A DNA stretch of 64,000 nucleotides from Thinopyrum elongatum (lineage: Eukaryota; Streptophyta; Magnoliopsida; Poales; Poaceae): assembly GCA_011799875.1 (NCBI GenBank), contig JAAAXO010000338.1, positions 511,937-575,936 on the forward strand. Direction: 5' to 3'. Below the pieces are notes generated by a model, which was not told the origin of the DNA, did not search any database, and saw only the letters and a program-made list of their open reading frames with translations. Positions 24,050 through 35,907 of this stretch are shown piece by piece (positions within the stretch are counted from its first letter, which is position 1; every line of letters starts with the position of its first letter). The position numbers and the translations under genes are program-made.

Positions 24050-25659
24050 ACATGCAAATAATCGCAATGGTAGGCCTGCACCACCACTTCAGGTACGAGA
24101 TCATGACCATCTTCCTAAATTAAAATTGAATATTCCACCATTCGAGGGTAGATATGTTCCTGATATATATCTTACTTGGGAGTTAGAAACTGAACAACGT
24201 TTTACATGTTTACAATATCCCGAGGAACGACGTGTTGCTGCTGCTGTTTGTGCTTTCACTAGTTTTGCATGTGTATGGTGGTCTGAACATTGTAGATTAT
24301 ATCCTATTCCAGCTACGTGGGCTGCTTTGAAAACTGCTATGCGTACTCGTTGGGTTCCACCATATTATCAACGTGAATTACTTCAAAAATTGCAGCGCTT
24401 AAGACAAGGAAAAAATTCTGTAGAAGAATATTATCAGGAATTACAAACTGGCATGATTAGATGTGGTATTGTTGAGGAGAATGAAGCTATGCTTGCACGT
24501 TTCATGGGTGGATTAAATAGAGAGATTCAGACCATTCTAGAGTATAAGGAGTATAATAATGTCACTCGTTTATTCCATCTTGCTTGTAAAGCTGAACGTG
24601 AAGTGCAGGATCGACAGGCATTGGCGCGAACTAATTTTTCTGCAGGTCGATCTTCATCATGGACACCGCGTGCCACCTCTACTCCCACACGTCCTACTGC
24701 GGCACCACTGACTTCAGCCGCCAATTCCAATCGAGATACAAGAAAACAGGCACCACCACCACCATCTGCCAAGAGTACACCTTCTGGGCCTGCCCAGAGC
24801 TCTTCTTCATCTATGGCATCAACAGGGCACACACATGATATTATTTGTCGTCGTTGTAAGGGAAGAGGTCATTATGCGAGAGAATGCCAACCTCCGCGTG
24901 TTATGATTGCTACTGAGGATGGTGGGTATGAGTCCGCTAGTGATTATGATGAGGAGACTTTGGCTCTTATTACAAGTGAAGAACACGGTGGAGATGATTC
25001 TGATCATGAGACGCAATACATGGCTCCTGAAGACGCTGACAGGTATGAATGTTTAGTTGCTCAACGTGTTTTGAGTGTGCAGGTCACACAAGCTGAGCAA
25101 AATCAGAGGCATAATTTGTTCCATACAAAGGGAGTTGTGAAGGAACGTTCTGTTCGCGTCATCATAGATGGAGGGAGCTGCAACAACTTGGCTAGCATGG
25201 AGATGGTGGAGAAGCTATCTCTCACCACAAGACCACATCCACATCCTTACTATATCCAATGGTTCAACAACAGCGGCAAGGTTAAGGTAACACGTATTGT
25301 TCGTGTGCATTTTAGTATCTCTACATATGCTGATTATGTTGATTGTGATGTGGTACCCATGCAAGCATGTTCATTATTACTTGGTAGACCATGGCAATTT
25401 GATAAAAATTATGTACACCATGGTAGAAACAATCAGTATACTCTTGTTCATAAGGATAAACATATTACTTTGCTTCCTATGACTCCTGATTCTATTTTGA
25501 AAGATGATATTAATAGAGCTAGTAAAGCAAAGCAGGAGAAAAATAAGAGTGAAAATCAGATTGTGGCAAAAGAATTTGAGCAACAAATGAAGCCTAATAA
25601 TAAACCATCTAGTGTTGCTTCTGAAATGAAGAATTATATGCTCTTGTTCGGACCTTAGA
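24050..25659 (+). pseudogene. CRM-A gag-protease fragment (5' cut by LTR, RT deleted)
   Basis: Starts inside gag at ACATGCAAATAATCGC. It is open through the Gag core, zinc knuckle CRRCKGRGHYAREC and protease DGGSCNN, then past protease to SSVASEM. Near 25627-25632 the RT is deleted: protease-distal sequence is joined directly to the RNase H stretch [10 protein letters not shown] in another frame, and translation stops at 25658. Only a base or so of filler is visible at the join, as in end joining. Confidence 0.85.
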
Positions 25660-26562
25660 AACATGGCAACATTATTTATGGCCCAAAGAATTTGTTATAC
25701 ATTCTGATCATGAATCTTTGAAACACATTAAAAGTCAAGCAAAACTGAACCGTAGACATGCTAAATGGGTTGAATTTATTGAGACTTTCCCTTATGTCAT
25801 TAAACACAAGAAGGGTAAAGAAAATGTTATTGCTGATGCATTGTCTCGTCGTTATACTATGCTTTCACAACTTGACTTTAAAATATTTGGTTTGGAGACC
25901 ATCAAAGATCAATATGTGCATGATGCTGAATTTAAAGATGTATTGCAGAATTGTAAGGAAGGGAGAACATGGAACAAGTTCGTCGTTAACGATGGATTTG
26001 TGTTTCGTGCTAACAAGCTATGCATTCCAGCTAGCTCCGTTCGTCTTTTGTTGTTGCAGGAGGCGCATGGAGGAGGATTAATGGGACACTTTGGCGTGAG
26101 GAAGACGGAGGATATACTTGCTACACATTTCTTTTAGCCAAAGATGAGACGGGATGTTGAGCGTTTTGTTGCTCGCTGCACTACATGTCAAAAAGCTAAG
26201 TCACGACTCAATCCTCATGGTTTATATATGCCTTTGCCTGTACCTAGTGTTCCTTGGGAGGATATATCTATGGACTTTGTTTTAGGTTTACCTCGAACAA
26301 AGAAGGGGAGGGATAGCATATTTGTTGTCGTGGATAGGTTCTCGAAAATGGCACACTTTATACCATGTCATAAAAGCGATGATGCTGTTAATGTTGCTGA
26401 TTTGTTCTTTCGTGAAATTATACGCTTGCATGGTGTGCCAAATACTATTGTTTCAGATCGTGATACTAAATTTCTTAGCCACTTTTGGAGATGTTTATGG
26501 GCTAAGTTGGGGACTAAACTGCTTTTTAGTACTACATGTCACCCCCAAACTGATGGACAAAC
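25633..26562 (+). pseudogene. CRM-A RNase H to integrase fragment
   Basis: RNase H resumes at ELYALV and runs through [11 protein letters not shown] and the integrase zinc-binding region. A TAG near 26135 (THFF then stop instead of Trp) breaks the frame. It then continues through the first two catalytic Asp of integrase to HPQTDGQT, where an LTR begins just before the Glu of DDE. The LTR-encoded tail follows in frame (stop 26869), so the catalytic Glu is lost. Confidence 0.85.
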
Positions 26563-27484
26563 TGATGAGGACATCAATACCATTGTTACACCCACAGCCC
26601 CTGCTTCTATACATACTGGACCAATTACTAGAGCTCGCGCACGTCAATTAAAATATCAGGTACTTTCGTTTCTTGGTAATGATTCTAAAGTTCATGAGAA
26701 TATGATGCTGCCTAAATTGGATACATTTGTTTTGCTTACAAATGAAGGGCCTAGCTTGGACAAGAAAGAGGAACCTTGGAGCAAGTTCAAGCATGGAGAT
26801 GATGGCATGCACAAGGGGAACAAGAACGGAGTTACTAGTGATGATTTCAGGACTTTGAAGCCACCATAATGAGTGCAGGAAGCCTTGGACGAAATATACA
26901 AGATGTCACTTCATAAATTTCGTCCAGAGGCTATTATAGGTGCTGCGTCACCTTATTATTGGGCCAGGCCCATGTAATTTCGAAATACTTGAGTATAGGC
27001 TGTTTTTAGAGTCCGTATGTGTGGGGAAACAAGAGATAGGGTTGGTTTCGGACCCCTCCTTCAAGGGCCACGAAATCCCCTCCTCTTCCTCCATATATAC
27101 AGCCCTTAGGGCACCGTTTAGACTTTGGGTTTTGTTTAGATTAAAAGTTCGCCATAGCTGCAACCTCGCGTACTTCGTTTGTGTTCAACGACCAGACCAA
27201 GACGTCACAGAACCCCACCTTGATCAATAAAGCTTTCATCTTATATTCGCAATATCCAGATTGCAAATCTTAGTTTCTTGCTTGTTCTTCGTTTGCTTGC
27301 AGGAGATAGACCCTCGTGGTCAGGTTGATTGTGCTCCGGCGTGGTCAATAACCTCTCGGAGTTGGTTTAGCGATTGCTAAGGCGCGACGTCCTCGCACGT
27401 TCGTAGTCGGATCGTCAAAGTCTACTCCACCAAAAACAATAACTATCATCTCATCGAAAGATCGGGACACCCTCGCCTCTATCA
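26563..27484 (+). repeat. CRM-A LTR joining integrase to RT, no TSD
   Basis: Complete 922-bp LTR. The left flank CAAAC lies in integrase and the right flank GAAGT in the RT end region; they do not match, as at 23128. Confidence 0.9.
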
Positions 27485-28844
27485 GAAGTGCACCTTTTGC
27501 ACCGACCGAGTATCTTTTCTTGGCTATGTTGTTACTCCACAGGGAATTGAAGTTGATAAAGCCAAGATTGAAGCTATTGAGAGTTGGCCACAGCCCAAAA
27601 TGGTCACTCAAGTGAGGAGTTTTCTTGGACTCGCTGGTTTCTATAGGCGTTTTGTGAGAGATTTCAGCACCATTGCTGCACCTCTCAATGAGCTTACAAA
27701 GAAGGATGTGCCTTTTGTTTGGGGTACCTCACAGGAAGAAGCCTTCACGGTATTGAAAGATAAGTTGACACATGCTCCTTTACTCCAACTTCCTGATTTT
27801 AATAAGACTTTTGAGCTTGAATGTGATGCTAGTGGAATTGGATTAGGAGGTGTTTTATTACAAGATGGCAAACCTGTTGCATACTTTTCTGGAAAATTGA
27901 GTGGGCCTAGTCTGAACTATTCTACTTATGATAAAGAATTATATGCTCTTGTTCGGACCTTAGAAACATGGCAACATTATTTATGGCCCAAAGAATTTGT
28001 TATACATTCTGATCATGAATCTTTGAAACACATTAAAAGTCAAGCAAAACTGAACCGTAGACATGCTAAATGGGTTGAATTTATTGAGACTTTCCCTTAT
28101 GTCATTAAACACAAGAAGGGTAAAGAAAATGTTATTGCTGATGCATTGTCTCGTCGTTATACTATGCTTTCACAACTTGACTTTAAAATATTTGGTTTGG
28201 AGACCATCAAAGATCAATATGTGCATGATGCTGAATTTAAAGATGTATTGCAGAATTGTAAGGAAGGGAGAACATGGAACAAGTTCGTCGTTAACGATGG
28301 ATTTGTGTTTCGTGCTAACAAGCTATGCATTCCAGCTAGATCCGTTCGTCTTTTGTTGTTGCAGGAGGCGCATGGAGGAGGATTAATGGGACACTTTGGC
28401 GTGAAGAAGACGGAGGATATACTTGCTACACATTTCTTTTGGCCAAAGATGAGACGGGATGTTGAGCGTTTTGTTGCTCGCTGCACTACATGTCAAAAAG
28501 CTAAGTCACGACTCAATCCTCATGGTTTATATATGCCTTTGCCTGTACCTAGTGTTCCTTGGGAGGATATATCTATGGACTTTGTTTTAGGTTTACCTCG
28601 AACAAAGAAGGGGAGGGATAGCATATTTGTTGTCGTGGATAGGTTCTCGAAAATGGCACACTTTATACCATGTCATAAAAGCGATGATGCTGTTAATGTT
28701 GCTGATTTGTTCTTTCGTGAAATTATACGCTTGCATGGTGTGCCAAATACTATTGTTTCAGATCGTGATACGAAATTTCTTAGCCACTTTTGGAGATGTT
28801 TATGGGCTAAGTTGGGGACTAAACTGCTTTTTAGTACTACATGT
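27485..28844 (+). CDS. CRM-A RT end, RNase H and integrase fragment
   Basis: Opens with GAAGTGCACCTTTTGC ([17 protein letters not shown]) and stays open through RNase H ([28 protein letters not shown]), the integrase zinc-binding region and both catalytic Asp. It ends at STTC, where a reversed LTR begins at 28845. It has no start and no catalytic Glu, so it is a fragment. Apart from the ends no lesion is seen, in keeping with recent origin. Confidence 0.85.
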
Positions 28845-29756
28845 TGATAGAGGCGGGGGTGTCCCGATCTTTCGATGAGATGATAGCTATCGATTTGGTG
28901 GAGTCGACTTTGACGATCCGACTACAAACGTGCACGACGTTGCGCCTTAGCAATCGCTAAACCAATCTCCCGAGGTTATTGACGATGCTGAAAGCACGAT
29001 CAGCCTGACCACGAAGGTCTATTCCTGCACGCAATCGAAGAACAAGCAAGAATATGATAATGCAATCTGAATATTGCGAATATAGATGAAGTATTGATAA
29101 AGGTGGGGATCCGAAAGCGGTCTTGGTCTGGTCGTTGGACACAAACGAAGTACACGAAGTTGCAATGGCTAACTTTTAACTAAACAAATCCCAAAGTCTA
29201 AACGGTGCCCTAAGGGCTGTATATATGGAGGAAGAGGAGGGGATTTCGTGGCCCTTGAAGGAGAGGTCCGAAACCAACCCTATCTCTTGTTTCCCCACAC
29301 ATACGGACTCTAAAAACAGCCTATACTCAAGTATTTCGAAATTACATGGGCCTGGCCCAATAATAAGGTGACGCAGCACCTATAATAGCCTCTGGATGAA
29401 ATTTATGAAGTGACATCTTGTATATTTCGTCCAAGGCTTCCTGCACTCATTATGGTGGCTTCAAAGTCCTGAAATCATCACTTGTAACTCCGTTCTTGTT
29501 CCCCTTGTGCATGCCATCATCTCCATGCTTGAACTTGCTCCAAGGTTCCTCTTTCTTGTCCAAGCTAGGGCCTTCATTTGTAAGCAAAACAAATGTATCC
29601 AATTTAGGCAGCATCATATTCTCATGGACTTTAGAATCATTACCAAGAAACGAAAGTACCTGATAATTTAATTGGCGTGCGCGAGCTCTAGTAATTGGTC
29701 CAGTATGTATAGAAGCAGGGGCTGTGGGTGTAACAATGGTATTGATGTCCTCATCA
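28845..29756 (-). repeat. Chimeric LTR: CRM-A U3 joined to CRM-B R-U5, 912 bp
   Basis: From 28845 to about 29189 the sequence follows CRM-B (GATGCTGAAAGCACGATCAG, AATATGATAATGCAATCTG). From ~29190 to 29756 it follows CRM-A (CCAAAGTCTAAACGGTG onward). The switch lies in or beside TAAACAAA, ~30-35 bp downstream of the CRM-A TATA box on the minus strand, which is where transcription and the R region should begin. Confidence 0.9.
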
Positions 29757-31479
29757 CCTTATGAACAAGAGTATACTGATTGTTTCTACCATGGTGTACA
29801 GAATTTTTATCAAATTGCCATGGTCTACCAAGTAATAATGAACATGCTTGCATGGGTACCACATCACAATCAACATAATCAGCATATGTAGAGATACTAA
29901 AATGCACACGAACAGTACGTGATACCTTAACCTTGCCGCTGTTGTTGAACCATTGGATATAGTAAGGATGTGGATGTGGTCTTGTGGTGAGAGATAGCTT
30001 CTCCACCATCTCCATGCTAGCCAAGTTGTTGCAGCTCCCTCCATCTATGATGACGCGAACAGAACGTTCCTTCACAACTCCCTTTGTATGGAACAAATTA
30101 TGCCTCTGATTTTGCTCAGCTTGTGTGACCTGCACACTCAAAACACGTTGAGCAACTAAACATTCATACCTGTCAGCGTCTTCAGGAGCCATGTATTGCG
30201 TCTCATGATCAGTATCATCTCCACCGTGTTCTTCACTTGTAATAAGAGCCAAAGTCTCCTCATCATAATCACTAGCGGACTCATACCCACCATCCTCAGT
30301 AGCAATCATAACACGCGGAGATTGGCATTCTCTCGCATAATGACCTCTTCCCTTACAACGACGACAAATAATATCATGTGTGTGCCCTGTTGATGCCATA
30401 GATGAAGAAGAGCTCTGGGCAGGCCCAGAAGGTGTACTCTTGGCAGATGGTGGTGGTGGTGCCTGTTTTCTTGTAACTCGATTGGAATTGGCGGCTGAAG
30501 TCAGTGGTGCCGCAGTAGGACGTGTGGGAGTAGAGGAGGCACGCGGTGTCCATGATGAAGATCGACCTGCAGAAAAATTAGTTCGCGCCAATGCCTGTCG
30601 ATCCTGCACTTCACGTTCAGCTTTACAAGCAAGATGGAATAAACGAGTGATATTATTATACTCCTTATACTCTAGAATGGTCTGAATCTCTCTATTTAAT
30701 CCACCCATGAAACGTGCAAGCATAGCTTCGTTCTCCTCAACAATACCACATCTAATCATGCCAGTTTGTAATTCCTGATAATATTCTTCTACAGAATTTT
30801 TTCCTTGTCTTAAGCGCTGCAATTTTTGAAGTAATTCACGTTGATAATATGGTGGAACCCAACGAGTACGCATAGCAGTTTTCAAAGCAGCCCACGTAGC
30901 TGGAATAGGATATAATCTACAATGTTCAGACCACCATACACATGCAAAACTAGTGAAAGCACAAACAACAGCAGCAACACGTCGTTCCTCGGGATATTGT
31001 AAACATGTAAAGCGTTGTTCAGTTTCTAACTCCCAAGTAAGATATATATCAGGAACATATCTACCCTCGAATGGTGGAATATTCAATTTTAATTTAGGAA
31101 GATGGTCATGATCTCGTACCTGAAGTGGTGGTGCAGACCTACCATTGCGATTATTTGCATGTGGACGACCTGGTGCTGGTGGTTGCACGTAGTTATGATT
31201 TTGATCAACCTCATCCTCATAATCGCCCGCGTAATCATCCTCCTCCTCGGCACCAGCAGCAGCAGGAGCAGGAGCCAAAGAAGCATCAACAGTAGGTACA
31301 GCAGCACCAGAAGTTTGGCCATCCTCAAGAGGAACACGCTTCGCTCGTCCGAACTGATTTGGAAGGGGGCGTTGTTGTTGTCGTTGCAGAGGTGCGACAG
31401 GTGCAGCCGGTGGTGGTTGGGGAAGACGCGTGAGCAATTCATTAAACTTGTTATCCAGCTTTGTCTCGAACGACTTCTC
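29757..31479 (-). CDS. CRM-A gag-protease fragment, reversed
   Basis: On the minus strand it starts inside Gag at GAGAAGTCGTTCGAG (31479). It stays open through the Pro-rich linker, Gag core, zinc knuckle and protease DGGSCNN to CATAAGG, where the chimeric LTR begins. The frame ends at 29668 inside the LTR. The first ~55 residues of Gag are missing. The protease|LTR junction is base-for-base the same as at 23127 and 43052. Confidence 0.85.
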
Positions 31480-32401
31480 TGATAGAGGCGAGGGTGTCCC
31501 GATCTTTCGATGAGATGATAGCTATCGTTTTTGGTGGAGTAGACTTTGACGATCCGACTACGAACGTGCGAGGACGTCGCGCCTTAGCAATCGCTAAACC
31601 AACTCCGAGAGGTTATTGACCACGCCGGAGCACAATCAACCTGACCACGAGGGTCTATCTCCTGCAAGCAAACGAAGAACAAGCAAGAAACTAAGATTTG
31701 CAATCTGGATATTGCGAATATAAGATGAAAGCTTTATTGATCAAGGTGGGGTTCTGTGACGTCTTGGTCTGGTCGTTGAACACAAATGAAGTACGCGAAG
31801 TTGCAGCTATGGCAAACTTTTAATCTAAACAAAACCCAAAGTCTAAACGGTGCCCTAAGGGCTGTATATATGGAGGAAGAGGAGGGGATTTCGTGGCCCT
31901 TGAAGGAGGGGTCCGAAACCAACCCTATCTCTTGTTTCCCCACACATACGGACTCTAAAAACAGCCTATACTCAAGTATTTCGAAATTACATGGGCCTGG
32001 CCCAATAATAAGGTGACGCAGCACCTATAATAGCCTCTGGACGAAATTTATGAAGTGACATCTTGTATATTTCGTCCAAGGCTTCCTGCACTCATTATGG
32101 TGGCTTCAAAGTCCTGAAATCATCACTTGTAACTCCGTTCTTGTTCCCCTTGTGCATGCCAGCATCTCCATGCTTGAACTTGCTCCAAGGTTCCTCTTTC
32201 TTGTCCAAGCTAGGCCCTTCATTTGTAAGCAAAACAAATGTATCCAATTTAGGCAGCATCATATTCTCATGAACTTTAGAATCATTACCAAGAAACGAAA
32301 GTACCTGATATTTTAATTGGCGTGCGCGAGCTCTAGTAATTGGTCCAGTATGTATAGAAGCAGGGGGTGTGGGTGTAACAATGGTATTGATGTCCTCATC
32401 A
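31480..32401 (-). repeat. CRM-A LTR, native on pol side, joined to gag on the other
   Basis: Its 5' side keeps the native polypurine tract (TCCTCCCCTTCTTG at 32402-32415), so it is a true 3' LTR. Its 3' end, however, joins gag at GAGAAGTCG instead of genomic DNA, without a visible TSD partner. Confidence 0.9.
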
Positions 32402-33963
32402 TCCTCCCCTTCTTGAAATGAAGTCGTCCTCGACGGAAGCTCATCTTCCTCACCCAAATAAGGCTTCAGATCTGCAATGTTAAAAGTGGGACTAACCCCA
32501 AAATCTGCAGGCAGCTCAAGTTTATATGCATTATCATTTATTTTCTCTAACACCTTAAAAGGACCATCAGCACGTGGCATTAGCTTTGATTTGCGCAAAT
32601 CAGGAAATCTATCCTTACGCAAATGTAACCAAACAAGATCTCCAGGTGCAAACACAACATGTTTTCTACCCTTATCTCCAGCAAGTTTATATTTAGCATT
32701 CATACGCTCAATGTTCTCCTTAGTTAACTCATGCATTTTTAATATCAATTCAGCACGTTGTTTAGCATCAAAATTAACCTTCTCCGAAGATGGAAGAGGC
32801 AACAAATCAATTGGTGCACGAGGAAGGAAACCATACACAATTTCAAAAGGACACATCTTAGTAGTAGAATGCAATGAACGATTATAAGCAAATTCAATAT
32901 GAGGCAAGCATTCTTCCCACATTTTCTTGTTATTCTTCAAAACAGCCCTAAGCATAGTAGACAATGTTCTATTGACTACTTCAGTTTGTCCATCAGTTTG
33001 GGGGTGACATGTAGTACTAAAAGGCAGTTTAGTCCCCAACTTAGCCCATAAACATCTCCAAAAGTGGCTAAGAAATTTAGTATCACGATCTGAAACAATA
33101 GTATTTGGCACACCATGCAAGCGTATAATTTCACGAAAGAACAAATCAGCAACATTAGCAGCATCATCGCTTTTATGACATGGTATAAAGTGTGCCATTT
33201 TCGAGAACCTATCCACGACAAAAAATATGCTATCCCTCCCCTTCTTTGTTCGAGGTAAACCTAAAACAAAGTCCATAGATATATCCTCCCAAGGAACACT
33301 AGGTACAGGCAAAGGCATATATAAACCATGAGGATTGAGTCGTGACTTAGCTTTTTGACATGTAGTGCAGCGAGCAACAAAACGCTCAACATCCCGTCTC
33401 ATCTTTGGCCAAAAGAAATGTGTAGCAAGTATATCCTCCGTCTTCTTCACGCCAAAGTGTCCCATTAATCCTCCTCCATGCGCCTCCTGCAACAACAAAA
33501 GACGAACGGAGCTAGCTGGAATGCATAGCTTGTTAGCACGAAACACAAATCCATCGTTAACGACGAACTTGTTCCATGTTCTCCCTTCTTTACAATTCTG
33601 CAATACATCTTTAAATTCAGCATCATGCACATATTGATCTTTGATGGTCTCCAAACCAAATATTTTAAAGTCAAGTTGTGAAAGCATAGTATAACGACGA
33701 GACAATGCATCAGCAATAACATTTTCTTTACCCTTCTTGTGTTTAATGACATAAGGGAAAGTCTCAATGAATTCAACCCATTTAGCATGTCTACGGTTCA
33801 GTTTGGCTTGACTTTTAATATGTTTCAAAGATTCATGATCAAAATGAATAACAAATTCTTTGGGCCATAAATAATGTTGCCATGTTTCCAAAGTCCGAAC
33901 AAGAGCATATAATTCCTTATCATAAGTAGAGTAATTCAGACTAGGCCCACTCAATTTTTCAGA
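32402..33963 (-). CDS. CRM-A RNase H and integrase, reversed fragment
   Basis: Open on the minus strand from [15 protein letters not shown] (33954) through RNase H and the whole integrase: CTTC zinc-binding pair, [22 protein letters not shown]. It then passes the polypurine tract into the LTR tail, ending at 32095. This is the most complete integrase in the window. The 5' end is a non-homologous join at ~33963 to a partial plus-strand LTR. Confidence 0.9.
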
Positions 33964-34484
33964 CCAGGCCCATGTAATTTCGAAATACTTGAGTATAGGC
34001 TGTTTTTAGAGTCCGTATGTGTGGGGAAACAAGAGATAGGGTTGGTTTCGGACCCCTCCTTCAAGGGCCACGAAATCCCCTCCTCTTCCTCCATATATAC
34101 AGCCCTTAGGGCACCGTTTAGACTTTGGGTTTTGTTTAGATTAAAAGTTCGCCATAGCTACAACTTCGCGTACTTCGTTTGTGTTCAACGACCAGACCAA
34201 GACGTCACAGAACCCCACCTTGATCAATAAAGCTTTCATCTTATATTCGCAATATCCAGATTGCAAATCTTAGTTTCTTGCTTGTTCTTCGTTTGCTTGC
34301 AGGAGATAGACCCTCGTGGTCAGGTTGATTGTGCTCCGGCGTGGTCAATAACCTCTCGGAGTTGGTTTAGCGATTGCTAAGGCACGACGTCCTCGCACGT
34401 TCGTAGTCGGACCGTCAAAGTCTACTCCACCAAAAACGATAGCTATCATCTCATCGAAAGATCGGGACACCCTCGCCTCTATCA
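33964..34484 (+). repeat. Complex I 3' LTR, 5'-truncated (521 of 922 bp)
   Basis: Begins at CCAGGCCCATG inside the LTR, fused to reversed RNase H sequence (TTTTTCAGA|CCAGG). It keeps the TATA-like box, AATAAA and the exact end CTCTATCA followed by TSD AGGTG. Confidence 0.9.
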
Positions 34485-34489
34485 AGGTG

Positions 34490-35907
34490 TACATGTTGTA
34501 TATGTATATGTCATCCATTTTTACTTCCCTTTGTTTTTTCACATATGACACATGTATACATGAGTAACTTTCATATTTCATAAAATCTGAAGCCAAAATA
34601 TTATCACAAGAAGTAGAAGGCATGAAATTATTGCAACTCAGTTTGTATATATAAGTGAAGCTCTTATTCATTTCAAAAGGTTCACAATGTTCATCATTAA
34701 ACCATCCCAACATTGGTGAATAAACCTTACTTGCATCAAATTTACATGCTACAACATGCTTAAATAAGCAAACATGCAATAAGTCATTTGACACAGAATC
34801 ATCACCAAGATTAGAGGTCATATCAAAATGATTAAACATTGGCACAATTATTTTCAAATGTATTTGATCCAAATCTGATTTATTACCTGATTCACATGGT
34901 TCTTTCATATTAATAGTTAATTCAATGGGTCCACTCGAAATTGTTGATCTTTTAGTTGTTTGGTCACATGGCAAAGTCAAATTATCAACATAGTCCTCTA
35001 AAATAGGTGGTGTGATCAAAGTAGTGGGTAGCTGATCAGATGGTGCATTTAAATTGACAAGGCATTCCTCATTCTCATATAGAGGTGGAAGATCAGTACC
35101 TTTGTCATTACCTCTTATGATCAACTCAGCTGATGTAGCCACTCTCGGGGGTGATGTGTCACATGGTGGAGGTGATGTAGTCCTCACAACAACGGATGTG
35201 GTTGTCATAGTACAACTAGTAGTTGAAGGAACAACCGTATCAACTCTTGGAATGTGCACCGTGTGCTTATTCTCCTTATGGGCAACACGTCGTTTTATTT
35301 CCTGTTCAGCTTTGCAAGCAAGACGAAACAAATGATTCATAGGATAACACTCTTCATGAATTAGTATCTCCTGAATATCACGGCTTAATCCTCCCCAAAA
35401 TCTATCCATTAAATCTTCTTCACTTTCTTCTAAAAAGGTATGCAACAAGGTAGTTTGTAAATCATCATAATATTTTGTTACGGTGTCACTACCTTGTTTT
35501 AAATGTTCTAGTTTTTTAATCATGCCACGAGTATAATAAACATCGACGAATCTATCTCTCATGAGAAATTTTAAATCGTCCCAAGTAGTAGGTATATAAT
35601 CAGGGTATAACCGACAATGTTCGCTCCACCAAACTAAAGCAAAGCTACTGAACGTACTAACCGCAGATTTAACTTTTCTACGCTCATCAAAATTATGAGA
35701 AGCAAATATAGCATTTATTTTGTACTCCCATTCAATATATAAATCAGGTCTAAAACAACCAGTAAATGGTGGCATGGAAACATTAACCTAATTATGTGCA
35801 TTCTGATGTTGTTGCTCCTCTTGTGACGGTTGTTGTATTTTCTTAGGTGGTGGCAAATCTCCCACGATCGATGAAGCCCAAGAACTAACAACTCCGGAAC
35901 CTGCCAT
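34490..35907 (-). pseudogene. CRM-B Gag-like ORF with one in-frame amber stop
   Basis: ATG at 35907 (MAGSGVVSS) parallels the CRM-A gag start. After 39 codons a TAG lies in frame (~35788-35790), then the frame stays open ~430 codons to the complex I insertion. The Gag core is clear (FALVWWSEHCRLYP, YYTRGMIKKLEHLKQG, LFRLACKAEQEI). No CCHC knuckle, protease or RT follows; instead there is a long Ser/Thr/Asp-rich region with scattered Cys. It then reads on beyond the insertion into the LTR. CRM-B probably depends on CRM-A enzymes; whether the TAG is an old mutation or read through is unknown. Confidence 0.8.

Larger units (their letters stand above)
19247..34489 (+). mobile_element. Complex I: 15.2-kb rearranged CRM-A composite, TSD AGGTG
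   Basis: AGGTG at 19247-19251 and 34485-34489 flanks the whole block, and the CRM-B ORF continues across it. In order it holds: LTR, primer site, leader, gag, protease | LTR | gag, protease, RT-deleted RNase H, integrase | LTR | RT end, RNase H, integrase | reversed chimeric LTR | reversed protease-gag | reversed LTR | reversed integrase-RNase H, then a 3' LTR lacking its first ~400 bp. Most internal junctions fall exactly at LTR termini without local TSDs. Confidence 0.85.

Noticed and set aside
26558..26562. CAAAC at 26558 and at 40028 as a shared TSD
   Set aside because: They lie in unrelated contexts (integrase, gag) and would be inverted relative to the LTR ends; a chance 5-mer.
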